From: Hoplostethus atlanticus
Lineage: Eukaryota; Chordata; Actinopteri; Trachichthyiformes; Trachichthyidae
Length of the DNA stretch: 64,000 nucleotides
Direction of reading: 5' to 3'
NCBI GenBank assembly: GCA_034670405.1
Contig: JAXDDX010000012.1
Span: 4,548,501-4,612,500 of the forward strand
A program made the translations under genes and the position numbers. Shown here piece by piece: positions 37,205 to 49,060 of this stretch. The notes below the pieces were generated by a model, which saw only the letters and a list, made by a program, of their open reading frames with translations, made no database searches and was not told the DNA's origin. Every line of letters begins with the position of its first letter. Position 1 is the stretch's first letter.

Positions 37205-39560
37205 TAAGACTTTAATTTTCTTGTGCTTTCATTTCTTCTTTCTCTCTGTCTTCCTCTTTGTTTGTTCTCTGTTCTTTGTCTGCTCCGATCCTCTTTATTG
37301 TCTGTGCTGCTTTTCCCACAGCCTTTCTCCTTTTCTGCCTCTCTTCCTCAGAGGTGGTTTCTTTGACCTTCTCTGCTCCCCTGTTCTCTCCCATCTCCTC
37401 CTCTCGCTCCTCCTCTCCTCCCCGAACATCTGTGTGTGTGACAGGCGAGAGAGCGGTGACAGTCCCCCGACACTCCTCCCCTCCTCTCTCTCCTCCCTTT
37501 TTTCCCCATTTTTCTTTCGCCATCACTTCTGCTCGCTGGCTCTCATTCTGCCCCTCACCTCCCATTCCCCCTCCTTCCACCTCCTCCATTGCCACTTTAT
37601 TCCATCAACTTCTCCCCTTCTCACGCCTCTCCTTTCTCCCTTCGGCTCTCACCTCCCACTGCTCCTCTCTTCTTTTTTTATATATCACTCTTTTTGTCCC
37701 TCCTAACCTCTGTCAATCTCACTGACCTCCCAACTCACCTCTCATCTTTTCTTTTGTTTCCTGTCTTCCCGTCTCCTCTTTTCCTCGATCTATGACAGTG
37801 TTTTCCTATCTCACCTCTGTGGTCCTGCCTTTTCTTCTCCTCCACATCCTTTATTCTCGCCCCTCGTTCATCCCCCTGACCTCTGACGCCTACTCCCTCA
37901 CCCCACAGCTCTCCTCTCTCGTCGCTTTTTCACTCCATCTTTCCAAAATACTCGCTGTCACTTCTCTTCTCTTTCATGATCTATCGAGCCATTCCATCTC
38001 CCCGGACTTCAATCTCTCTTGCTCTCCCACTCCCATCTGTTCCTCCTGGTAACCCGCTAACCCTCAACTGCCTTCTCCCTCATCCCCTTCGCCCTGTCCT
38101 TTCATTCACCTCTTTACCAGGCAGCGGTGGTGATATGAACACATTTTCCGGTCAGTACCACGATGGAAATAGGGGGAGGCTGTAGCATTGGGGTTAGAGA
38201 AACCTGTTCATGGAAAGTGAATCAGAAACACTCCCCCCCTCAAGGACACTTAAACTACCATTTAGGTGCCCTTGAGCAAGACACAGAATTCCCAAACCAA
38301 TTGAATTTCTCCATGAGATGCATTCCATGAAAAAAGAGCATGAAAAGCTCAGTCAACTTTCCCTGGATAAATTAAGGTTAAAAAAAACAATTTCATACCA
38401 ACTTCATATTCTTTCATCAAAATGTGTCAAACTTCATTGCTATCATTGCATGTGACATTACTGAGCATGCTGTCATGTCAGTGTAGGACGTACGTGAGGT
38501 CTCAGTATACCCTCTTCAACTACCACCATGTGATGGAGGTGCGTTCAGTGGTACCCCTATACAGTGCTAAACATGTATTCTCCCTCTCTCCCTTCCTCTC
38601 TCTGTCTATCCTTCTCTTTGTCTCTCTCCCCCTTGCTTGCTCCCTCTCTCTCTCCTCTATAGCCCTGAACTCTACCCGTAATTTTCCCAATCTTTTATCT
38701 CGGTTCCATGAAATTTTCATTTGAACATTCCCACAGTCTACTCTCAGTCGATGTCAGCCTGCAGTGTTGAATAGGTTTAGTTTTGCGTCCTTTTCCATCC
38801 GCTCCGTTTCTCCTCACCTACTCACTTCTAGCATCATCTATCACCTTCTTTACCATAACTACATTGCTCTCTTTTTTTCATCCCACCCGCATGGTATCTC
38901 ATCTCTGGCCTCCCCAATACACAAGCCATAAAATCCTCTTACTCTTTCTCATTTCCCTTTTTCCTCCCTCTCCCCTCCCTTGTTACACCCCCCCACACCT
39001 TTCGTCATTCTTTCTCGACGCTCCATCCTCCGATCTCGTTCATAGCGTCACGCTGCCTCGGCCATTGTCCGCTCGACTTGCTTTCTTAATCTTTATTTTC
39101 TGCTGTCTGTTTACTTATCGCCGTCAAACTGGTGCCCCCCCCCCACATCCCCTGTCACCTCCTCCATCCTTCTGATAGCGTTTTATACCCCGGGGATGGC
39201 TTTGCTGCAGCGGGTTTTTGAGGTATTGACGTTTCCACTGATATGGGCCTGGTTATCTGTCAGGGCCGAGGCTGGAGTGTAATGGCTCTGTAATTGGATA
39301 AGATATGGGATTGTTGTGGGGGGGAATACATCGCAACCCACCCACCCCCTATTTTATCACCTGGTTATCTCCCACTCTCACATTATCTTGCTTTCTCCCC
39401 TTCGCATGATGCCCTTCTCTCCCTGTCTATGTTTTTGTCTCTTAACTGCCTTTTTCTCACTTTGTCTCTCACTTATTTTTTGTCCTGTCTGGTACGTTCT
39501 TTCTCTCTCCCTGTCGTTCACATCTATCAGTTGCTCTCCTTTACTCCTGCTTTGAACCCA
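37205..39560 (+). repeat. Extended pyrimidine-rich region
   Basis: The sense strand is dominated by C and T for most of ~2.4 kb (densest at 37205-38110, 38575-38660, 38780-39175 and 39370-39560), broken by a SINE at 38.11-38.40 kb. The reading frames running through it have biased S/L/P/F composition and no domain. Confidence 0.75.
38115..38395 (+). mobile_element. SINE with TTGAGCAAG body motif
   Basis: GGTGCCCTTGAGCAAGACAC followed by a CAGTCAACTTTCCCTGGATA and AAATTAAGGTTAAAA-like 3' end matches the body and tail of a dispersed fish SINE. Related copies here are near 48.9, 52.0, 58.1-58.5 and 62.57 kb. The tRNA head is poorly preserved. Confidence 0.55.
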
Positions 39561-40104
39561 TCACTCTCTTATCTGTATTTCTGTCCCTTAGAAAAATCTA
39601 TCAGAGAGAATCAAAGCAGATGGCCGTGACATGGCCAGTTCACAGTCCATCCACAACCCACTCTTCCCTATAGTCAGTCAGCATTCTGTACAGGCCCCTC
39701 TGTCTTCTGCACAGATACATCTTCTCTGCTCAGCATATCCTGAAACGTCTGTGCGTTGGGGGTGTGGGTGTGTGTGGGTGTGTGTGTACGTGAATGCCCA
39801 CGTGTGCATTTGTCTACTCTATACATCTGTTTTATGCACTCCTGTGTATGTTTGTCCTATGCTTCTAATGCTGGTTTGACTGCCCTCATACTATACCTCA
39901 TTTTCTCAAAACTATTTGCAAAACTCAGACACACAGCTTTAGCAAAAGGAAACATTACATTCAAAATCATGTCATGTCTTCTCAAAATTTTGTGTCCGAA
40001 TGACACACACACACACCATTATATGAACAGATCTTTGTAAGAACCAATTGCACACTGATGTGCTATGGATACCTTTACTTATCAGTAGGCTTATGCCTTC
40101 TTCA

Positions 40105-40265
40105 TTTTCTATATTAACCGGGAAATGAACACATTTTATCAGATTTACCTTGGAAAATGTCTACATTTACCACCCTGCTGGGAAATGTCCACATTTACCA
40201 CGGAGTTGGGAAATGTGGACATTTACCAGGGAAATGTCTACATTTCCCATTTTCCCACATTTACC
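40105..40265. repeat. Array of near-palindromic ~20-bp units
   Basis: The unit GGGAAATGTCCACATTTACC recurs about five times in both orientations (for example near 40171, 40208 and 40230). Each unit is nearly its own reverse complement, so the block can fold many ways. A diverged relative is at 7100-7172. It may be the subterminal part of a DNA transposon next to the element at 40318. Confidence 0.75.
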
Positions 40266-40317
40266 GTAACATACATTTCTGCAAACACAGTTGGGATCGT
40301 ACACACAATAGAAGAAA

Positions 40318-40870
40318 ATAGGAAAATAGGACTACTATCTACTGTAAAAACAAAAATGGCTGTATCCTATTTTGGTTTTCTGTATATCCACAAGATCTCG
40401 TCCACATCCGGGCAATGTTCTCCCTGGCTGAGCAGCAGGGGTAGTTTGGCCTGGCATGAGGGATCCAGTCCTGGATGGATGCCTGGATTCCCTTCTTCTT
40501 TCTTGTTCCCCTGCTCCTCCTCCTCTTCCCCTCACCCTCACCCCTCCTCTCCCTCTCAGCTTTGGCCCTCTGCTCTGATTTTTAATTGAACAATTTAGAA
40601 ACTACTGTTTGTACCTGTAGTCAATGTGGCCAATTAGTAATTTCTGTTAAACATTTTGAATGGTAGTGTTTTCCATGTGAACACAAGAGATTTTAGTTTT
40701 GAAGATTGTGCCAAATGTGTGTAGTGTTAGAATTGCAGTCTGATTGAAAAGCAGAAAATGGTCCAATATTTTTGAAGAATTGGTTTAAGAGATTGGTACA
40801 TGAGGGTGTGGTTATTGTGTCTCAAGTACCACTGAGTGTAAACAATTGAGATAAACTGTTCACCCTTCTG
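40318..40870 (-). mobile_element. IS630/Tc1-mariner-like transposon remnant, copy 2
   Basis: On the minus strand this matches 2279-2925 along most of its length. Shared features are the CAGTAGA.AGTAGTCC stretch, the transposase tail (reading IQSWIPHARPNYPCCSAREN), the purine-rich linker, and CTCAATTGTTTACAC at the far end. A one-base deletion after the ENIA codons breaks the frame relative to copy 1. The two copies lie 38 kb apart in inverted orientation. Confidence 0.6.
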
Positions 40871-41440
40871 TTTCCTTTTCTTATTTTTCATTGGCAGATG
40901 AAATCAGTCCTGGAATCCTGGCCAGCATTTCTCTTCCCCTTCTGTCCTGTCCAGTAGTTGCCTTGCTCTTGTGTTTCGGCAGCATTTCACCAGTCAGTGA
41001 AATTAAATTTCATCCTGTTAGCTAACCTTGTTAGCTCTCAAAATGCTGCTTCATTGTGACTTTAACCTGAGGGTCTCATGGTTAAAATTCCAGGCCCCAC
41101 CTCAGGTACACATCTGGAGGTGTTCAGGGGTACGATTTCTAGAGGATATATGGTCGTTTCTCTGGGAATGAAGAAAGAGGCATGCTATTTCAGTCATAAA
41201 TAGGCTGTCACAAGGACAGCGACTGGTTCTGTCTGAGTGGATTAACAAACAAAACACAGCCATCTATTCCAGTTGAAGCTCTGGCCATGGGAGAACAGCT
41301 GTGAAGCTCTCTGCTCGGACGCTTTCAGAGATTGTTGTTTTCTTCAAAGCAGTGTTTCACCTTGGTAGAATGTTCTCCGACTTTAGTTAGTTAGATTAGT
41401 TTCCCATAGATAGGGGTAAGTTGGTAATGAACACTAACAA

Positions 41441-41465
41441 TAAAATAATAATAATAATAATAAAC
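41441..41465. repeat. (AAT)n microsatellite
   Basis: A run of about seven AAT units in AT-rich sequence. Confidence 0.85.
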
Positions 41466-41691
41466 AATAACAAAGTATAACCATTTACAGGATTCCTTTT
41501 TAGTGAAGACTAACAATAAATAATAATAACAACAATGATAAACAATTGCATTTACATAACAAAAGCATTGCAGCTGTGCTTCATTAAAGTGAGACAATAA
41601 CTTTAATGTCATGGCATTAAAGAACTTCACCTGGTGTGCGTACAGCAGCTTGGCTCGGCGTCTCTCAGCACATGCGGTTGAGTCTCATCCG

Positions 41692-41695
<4 letters not shown>

Positions 41696-41743
<48 letters not shown>
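41696..41743. repeat. (GT)24 microsatellite
   Basis: A pure GT run of 48 bp. Confidence 0.95.
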
Positions 41744-41746
<3 letters not shown>

Positions 41747-41810
41747 GCAGTGGCAGAGGGGGTTTGTCTGTCCAGTTTTGGTGATGTCATCGACCAAAGC
41801 GCAGGTTGCC

Positions 41811-41847
41811 TGAATATGCTTTCAATATGCTTTTGAAAGCATATTCA
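41811..41847. repeat. Perfect 15-bp inverted repeat
   Basis: TGAATATGCTTTCAA (41811-41825) and its exact reverse complement (41833-41847) flank TATGCTT. Confidence 0.92.
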
Positions 41848-42429
41848 AAACTTAGAAAATTAAAATGGGTGAGAAATTAAAAATCGAAATGGGTGGAAAT
41901 ACGTGGGTGGCCACTAATCTACCTGGGCAGGGCGCCCAAGTAAAGCCTATGTGTGGGAAACACTGTGCGCTATATAAGGTTTATGCATTCATGAACCTTC
42001 AAACTAGTCATCACCACCTACTGTAGTTTTGAACATTTTTGCAAACATTCTGAGCTATATACAAACAAGTAGATCCAGGTAAAATCATTTCACCCCATGG
42101 TCCAACTTTTAAAGGAAGTAACTTTACCTATTTGCATTGTCAATATTGAGAGCTGTAAAAAAGAAAAGACGACGGAGACGTGTACACTAAAAAATGAAAA
42201 TGTTCTACCATAGTTGAAATATCCCTTTGATCTGCTTTATAGGATACACATATCGAACAAGAGCTTAGCAGGAAATAATAGGAGATAACATCTATGACTG
42301 TTGATACGAAGAGGAGTGGGTTTGTGTACGATGTTACATTTCTATACATATCCAGGGATAGTCCCATTGCTGTTTTTATCTCTATGCAGGCTGTTTGTAG
42401 TACTTGGTGACAAATAGACATCATAAATA

Positions 42430-43440
42430 CCAAACTCTTTATACAGTGTCATACTCCTATACCTATTTTGGTTTCCTCCCTGGTCAGCTATATGTGGTTG
42501 GTCTCCCTGAGAAACTGAACATAGCTATCAGGTGGTGGGTGACTTCCTAGCATTTATAAAATGTCATATTATGTCTTACATACTAATGTTAAAATGTCAT
42601 TACATACTGAAATGTCATACATACTAATGCTACTCCTCTGGAAACTGAGGACTTGGCCCTGCTGAACAGTGAATAATTATACGATGCACAGTATACTCCT
42701 TTGAATCATCTCCATAGTAAGCAGACTCTAACCTTTATGCAGAGCTCTTAATAAAACCTAACGTCTATCATGCTGTTCCCGTGCCTGTCTAAGAGCAAAT
42801 GTCTGGGCTGCTCTCTGCTGGACACTGGCCATTAATAATAGGAGAGACCATAACCCGTAACTAGAACACCTCTTTGTAAAATGTGATTATTACAGTACCA
42901 TGCTGCTTCTCTGCCTGTCCAGGAATTACCATAGACAAGCAAGACAATCCTTTGACCACCTCTACCAGTCTCTACACTGCATTTACTTTGCATTACTTTA
43001 CTCTGCATTACTTTGTGTGACACTAAGTCAGTCTCGGAAATCTGCTCTATTGCTTTATGGCACAAAACAGGAATCATTTTTACTTTGCAAGTAATGCACA
43101 ACTTTATTCCAGTTGCACTATTCCAACTATAGTTTCACTTACACATTAGCTTAACTCATCACATATATGCAATATATTCACTGTTATAAAAGGCTGTATT
43201 GGCTCTCATCCTTTTTCTTTCCTTCAAAACAAATGCAAATGGTACAACTCCAGGGAGAGGGGGACAAGTAGCAACATCCTCTTTGCTACAGGAAGCAACA
43301 GAGTTTATGAAAAATGTAATCTTAATTTTGAAAAACACAAAATGCTACACGTAGCACCTTTTAAAAATTCAATAGCTACCATGCTTCCTTTGGTTGTCTA
43401 GGAGTGGGTGGCTGGTCTTTGCTGGATAGTTACCAAAACA
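42430..43440 (+). repeat. Degenerate tandem units resembling the exon 3 5' end
   Basis: Several segments in the last ~1.1 kb of intron 2 resemble the exon 3 acceptor plus the start of the exon. The closest are at 43391-43433 (about 25 of 32 bases by hand alignment) and 42795-42835 (about 24 of 30). Weaker ones lie near 42490-42520 and 42650-42680. They share an AATGTCAT-like spacer, a pyrimidine stretch with AG, then GGCTGGTCT...CTGGACAGTG. The 43402 unit would read GVGGWSLLDSYQ in the exon 3 frame and reaches TGA after about 20 codons. The alignments were done by eye, so unit boundaries are approximate. Confidence 0.55.
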
Positions 43441-43489
43441 GGCAACCACTACCAGTGTTAAGATACTGAGAGAGACTCCCCAATCTTAA

Positions 43490-43726
<237 letters not shown>

Positions 43727-43728
43727 TA

Positions 43729-43752
43729 GTGTGTGTGTGTGTGTGTGTGTGT
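43729..43752 (+). repeat. (GT)12 microsatellite after exon 3 donor
   Basis: A pure GT run begins 15 bp after the end of exon 3. GU-repeat RNA binds TDP-43 and CELF proteins; functional relevance is inference. Confidence 0.9.
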
Positions 43753-45514
43753 AAAAACAACACGCCCCCCGACTCTCTGGGATGGGTGTGCCGTTATCAT
43801 CCATGTCTAAAAAGAACGTGTGTTTTAGTGTATGTGAGTATGTCTGTGTTTGCCATGTCCACAGGCTGGTGGTTAGAGGACTACAAACAGTAGCACTAAG
43901 GAGCGCTACACAGTTGGCTTGTTTTTGTTTTTGAGTTGGCTGTTGTTGGCAGTCACCATATCCAAAGGCGATGCTATTTGTATCTATGGTCCCGGAAATG
44001 TTCTGACTGCATAGGTACTTAGTGTGGACATGAATAATGATTCAAGACTGTGTGCTAAAAGTCTGATTGAAACCTTTATTTATTATGGTAGAAGAGGAAG
44101 TAGTGCTATTACTGCTCTCAAAATAAATATAATGCTTTCTTATCATTTTTATTAAAATATGAAGTCTTACTTTTGAACCGTATTCAACCCAGAGCAGAGA
44201 GCCCCGCATGGAAGGAAAACTCTGAGTACCACAGTCTGGTGCATACAAATATTCATCTACTAATTAGCTCATCAGTTTTTAGCAAATGGAACATTTCAGC
44301 CACAGATCTTATTCAAGCACTCATAGATTTCTACTGGGAAACTACAATAATTAAACCAGAAGTGGCAATGAGGCATTACAGCGCTCTACTCCCTGACATG
44401 TATGAACGTGATCTCTCCCCACTTACAATACCTGTATTGTGTGTGTCTACTCCAAACCAATGGTCCTCTGCATCACTACACTACTAGCAAGCACTTGGGC
44501 ATCTGACAATGCCTGGTCATTAGCTAATGGCTTGATGGCCCACACCATCCAGTGTTTCTGAGAGGGCTACAGGTGAAAACACATGGGCTTTCAGTCTGAG
44601 GAGAGAAGCGGTAGCATAGCCATGACTAAAAATACACTGCCTAGTCATGAATAGAGTTTCTATACTGAGCTAGTCAACAGAAATCTAAAACCCACAAGTA
44701 ATTTTGTTGGGAGATAAAGGGTGATTATATGTGTGTGTGTGTGTGTTTGTATATATGTTTATGTCCATGTGTCTACAGTATGTGTTTTGGATCTGTGCAT
44801 GTTTGTTCTTGGGCGATTATTAAGCTCCATATTCAGCCACAAATAGCGTCATCAACATTTTCTCTTGTAGGGCTGTTAGGAATCGCCGCGGTGACAAATA
44901 TGGATCTTTTACACTTGAAAGTAAATTAAGCTGTTGTTTTTGTGTGCTGAATCATAATTGTTCGGCACTTATTATTTATTCAGGAGTGTTTTCCGTCTGC
45001 CATTACCCCTGATTCATTGCCTCTAATATTTCTGCAAATATTCCAAAACACATTTATCTCTCTTGGGTGCTGTTGTAACTACAGCCAACTTTTTTTCTTT
45101 TTTTGCCTAGATGTATTACATATATATTGTTTTTTTATTTATCGCCAGTGTAATTCAAAATATTGCCTATGTAAACAAATATAGAGCTAACAATTTTAAG
45201 TTGAGCATATCTCATCAATAACCCCCAGTGCAGTAATAAGCAAGATCAGGGCCATTTGCTTCTCTCTGTTGTCTAAATATCTAACTCAGAAATACTGTAC
45301 AACTGTGGATGTTGATCTGTGAAGTCTGCTCTCTTCATTAGGCCTTCTCCCTGCTGGGAAAATAACAAGAATGTTCTTCTGATGAGTTTAGGGAAAGCTT
45401 AAAAACCGCTGGAAGAGGGAGGCAAGAAGACACACACACGCACACGCACACACGCACACACACGCACACAAACACACACACACCTGTACTCCTACCTCCA
45501 TTGCTGGCTGACTG

Positions 45515-45962
45515 TTGAAGGAAAAATCCACCCTAAACACCCTAAACATTGTTAAAAACATTGGTGATGTACCTTGCATTTCTGGGTCCATTTTGTTGTT
45601 TCTCATTCCCATGAGTAAGTGGACGACGTAGACGACGTGAAGTCAACATATTTCCAGCTCAGCAACAATGGAGGTTAATAGAAGAAAAAAATTCAACTAT
45701 CTAAAACAACAATGGTCAGTCCGAATCAAAGAATAAGGGTTTCTGTCTGGACTCACCATTTTGCACCGATGTTCAACAATCACACAGGGAGCAATCCATC
45801 GTAGATGAAGAGGTACCAGTTTCTCCACTGACACTGCCCCCATTAGACCATAGATACAATTATATCCACATCCCCTCCTTGTTGCAATAAAAAGGTAAAT
45901 CACAACACTTAATCACAAAATAACTCAATTGCATTGATCTGGGGGTGGACCTTTCCTTTAAG
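45515..45962. mobile_element. Short TIR element (MITE-like)
   Basis: The left end GTTGAAGGAAAAATCCAC and the right end, reverse-complemented, CTTAAAGGAAAGGTCCAC match at 14 of 18 positions. The 450-bp interior has no coding frame. It looks like a non-autonomous DNA transposon; no unambiguous target duplication is visible. Confidence 0.6.
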
Positions 45963-46008
45963 ATGTGTTGTTGCACAATGTTATACAGCTGTACATGTGT
46001 ATCGCTAC

Positions 46009-46012
<4 letters not shown>

Positions 46013-46042
<30 letters not shown>
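46013..46042. repeat. (GT)15 microsatellite
   Basis: A pure GT run; a shorter CA run at 46204-46222 follows and could pair with it in RNA. Confidence 0.9.
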
Positions 46043-46047
<5 letters not shown>

Positions 46048-46254
46048 CACGTGCTGTAACGTGTCTGCCTGTCTGTCTGTGCCTAGTATGTGTCTGTTTA
46101 TGTTTATACGTGTGTGTGTGTGTCTGTGTGTGTGTGAGTGTGTGGTGATCATGTCATAGCTATCAGTGCTATTGATCGGAGGGACGGGTTTAATTATCTC
46201 CTTCACACACACACACACACACATGCACACGCCTGCTATCAAGGCCTGTTTTAG

Positions 46255-46554
46255 CTCATTCAATCACGTTCAGCTCAATCCCATTCACCACTGGATGAGA
46301 TTTACAGAGCGATCCCCAGGGAGAACACCACCTCTCCTGCACTCTTATGCACAAAGGTTCTAATCAATCTGGTTGCCCCGTCGCTCAGAGGTCCCTGCGG
46401 CCGATCTACACGGTCACGGCTCTTCTCTGTCCTGGCCCCGCAGTGGTGGAATGAACTCCCCACTGATGTCAGGACAGCTGAGTCGCTGCCCATCTTTCGC
46501 CGCAGGCTGAAAACCCACCTCTTCAGGAAACACTACCCTGACTCTTCCTCTTAG
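46255..46554 (+). pseudogene. LINE ORF2 C-terminal fragment (L2-like)
   Basis: An open frame of 99 codons ends at TAG 46552-46554. Its second half reads SRLFSVLAPQWWNELPTDVR then TAESLPIFRRRLKTHLFRKH. This is the typical carboxy terminus of fish L2-type non-LTR retrotransposon reverse transcriptases, which I recognise by the W(W/N)(N)ELP.(D/S)(V/I)R and RLKTHLFR motifs. The catalytic domain is missing, so it is a 5'-truncated copy. The 3' UTR and tail follow to 46908. Confidence 0.75.
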
Positions 46555-46574
46555 CCTTGCCTATTTGTCGTCAA

Positions 46575-46705
46575 TTATGTGTCTGAGCTCTTGTTTATTG
46601 GCTCTTGTTTATTTGATACACTTATTTGTCTTAGCTCTTGTCTATTTGGTTCACTTATTTGTCTTAGCTCTTGTTTATTTGATTCTCTTATTTGTCTCAT
46701 TTGTT
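46575..46705 (+). repeat. Minisatellite inside LINE 3' UTR
   Basis: About three to four units of a ~36-bp sequence, TCTTAGCTCTTGTTTATTTG plus a CTTATTTG-type spacer, lie after the LINE stop codon. Confidence 0.75.
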
Positions 46706-48799
46706 TAAGATAAAGTAGGTTGCTAACTTATTGCATTCTTACCTTAACACTAGTTATGCTCTTAGTTGCTTGTTTAGGAAGGAAATGCACTTACGATTTC
46801 TGGTGACTAGTAGTTTTCTTGCCTACCTATGTTGAATGCACTCATTGTAAGTCGCTTTGGATAAAAGCGTCTGCTAAATGACTGTAATGTAATGTAATGT
46901 AATGTAATCAGGAACCTTTTGCCACCAATCACCGCCTGTCGTTTAACCCACACTGATGACTTTACTCTTTCACTGCCGAACGGGGGGGACAACATTCAGT
47001 CACATGAGATTGTCGATGGCCTGATGTTAGCCATAACTGTTTGTGTGATTCACAGGGGAGGGTAATAGATACAGGCCTGGCAACTGCAATATTGGTTTTG
47101 TGAAAAATAATGTTTTTAAAGCCTCACTAATGTACTACTGATGAGTCACACTGACATTGATGAAGTACTCCCAAACCAGAGGACCACGTCTATGAGGCTG
47201 CCTGTACTATAATACCAGATTTAATCACCATGCTATTGCACTGGATTTGTGAGTAAATAATGCCTTAGTTAGTTCTTATTTATCTATCACATACAGCAGA
47301 TGACGATGAGATGACTAGTTTCATAACTAAATGAGTTTTTCATTATTTGAAAAAATTGCACACCTACTCTAAAAAATGATTGCTGGCAAGAAGAAATTGG
47401 AGAAAATCAAGAAAATCAGTTATGACCTATTTGAAGACTCTTGCTCATAAAACAGTGACACTTCAGAGAATGTAATCATTTGGAATATTGAGTAATGAAT
47501 ATCAGGTAACAATTTTTCATGGAAATGGAAGTGTAACGTTTTGGAACAAACCTTAGTGATCAACTTAATATCTTAGAGTTGTATGCAGCAGTTACAGCAT
47601 CATCCTTCCTGAACTTTATGCATATCTCAGCAGGAACAATAAAAACTAAATGGTGTGTGGTGGATTCTGTGAAACCAAAGAAAAAAAATGTCTTTCTGAT
47701 TGTACATTAAAACTCACTTAACCTAACAAATATTTTCCTCCCACACACACTTGTTACAATAACTATTATTCAGATAATGCTAGGAGGCTCTCTCCTACAT
47801 TGTCGGCAGATTGACATCACACTTATTCATGTGAATGAGAAGCTTGAAGCCACAAGTATACTGGCTCGGTGGATGTGTTACGTTGATACATAATGTATGT
47901 ATCCAATATACGAGCATAGCCTGGGCAGCAAATCTTTAGTTGATACACGATCAAACAGGGACACATTAATAATGGCTGCACAGTGGTCCAATGAAAAATC
48001 ACCCTCTATATATTTTTGCTCTTAAAGCTATTCTCAAATGTGGCATGAGTTCTTACCACCCAGAATTACCTGCAAATGACCCATTTCTCTTCCACAAAGT
48101 ATTATTCTGAAGTGAACTTAACATGGCCTCTTTCTTCATGTCCCATTTACCTTTGCCTCTGCCACCTCTGATATTTGCAGAGTAGACAGCTCGGGGTTAG
48201 ATGGCAGGCAGGTTGTGCATGTGTGTGCGTGTGCATATCTGTGCTTGTGCTTCAGGGTCCTTGGGGTTAGGGGTTAGATATGCGCATGAACCAACATTGT
48301 TGTGCCAGCAGGAGAAACAGTGCATGGTAAAAAAATACACCATGTGATACACTACACTCTACTACACACTTACCTGTAGATTTCTGGCTTTTGTTATTAT
48401 AAAGTAATTCAGTAGTACATGTTGCATATGTTCAACATGACATCTAGGCACCTTTTGTACTTGCACTTAGCGATTATCTCACAGTGAAATACTGCAGTAG
48501 AAGTAAAATCATAACAAACAGTAAAACAAAAGCTTTTGCATTGGGGTCACAGACAAAATAGGGTTTAGTCACAATGTAAATGTCACATGGTCCAGATATT
48601 TTCCAAGCCTGTGCTCTAAGAAACACATTACTGTTCCTGTCATCTTGTGAGTAGGCCAGTGACCCATTCTGGCCCACATTTGAAGAAACCAGGGCATAAG
48701 ACATAGTGCATATGAATAATAGATTCTCATTCATAATTCTGACAGAACTACTAATCCACTGCATATCAGACAGTGGTAGGTATTGTAGACATTCTGCAC

Positions 48800-49060
48800 G
48801 TGCCATTTGGTCAACACTTTTATCCACAGTGGGACCACCATGCAGATATCCTATATTAATACAGAGCTTTCCAAACAATTCCTCTTTGGGCATGGACAAC
48901 ACAGGCAATGGGTAGCAAGGCTAGAGAGAAAGTCTTTCAAATGGAGGACCTGCGTTTAATCCTAGCAAAGATCCACCCTGCTTAAGTGTTCTTGAGCAAA
49001 ACACAAAACAATGCTCCCTACCAGCTCCAGGCGCTCTTTTCTATACTAGACTTTGCACTT
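48800..49060 (+). mobile_element. Old SINE/LINE-tail remnants
   Basis: CATTTGGTCAACACTTTTAT followed by CCACAGTGGGACC resembles the LINE tail CATTTAGCAGACGCTTTTAT. Then GGTAGCAAGGCTAGAGAGAA and TTCTTGAGCAAAACAC look like a degraded tRNA-SINE head and body. All are heavily diverged. Confidence 0.4.

Larger units (their letters stand above)
46255..46908 (+). mobile_element. 5'-truncated LINE (L2-like) with (GTAAT)5 tail
   Basis: The element comprises the ORF2 fragment, a 3' UTR containing a minisatellite, and the 3' terminal stem GTAAGTCGCTTTGGATAAAA followed by GCGTCTGCTAAATGACT. It ends in five GTAAT units at 46884-46908. Short tandem 3' repeats are typical of L2/CR1-type LINEs. The same 3' end occurs, inverted, in the SINE at 59811-59940. 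Confidence 0.75.

Noticed and set aside
37197-37725. Frames of 155-169 aa in the pyrimidine-rich region
   Set aside because: Low-complexity S/L/P/F composition in overlapping frames; no homology I recognise.
40105-40265. CRISPR-like array of repeated units
   Set aside because: Units are near-palindromic, differ from one another, alternate in orientation and have no uniform spacers; the setting is a vertebrate intron.
48474-48908. 144-aa minus-strand reading frame with a hydrophobic C-terminal end
   Set aside because: No recognisable domain, and it overlaps an old LINE/SINE tail near 48807-48840. No splice or promoter signals make it a gene.
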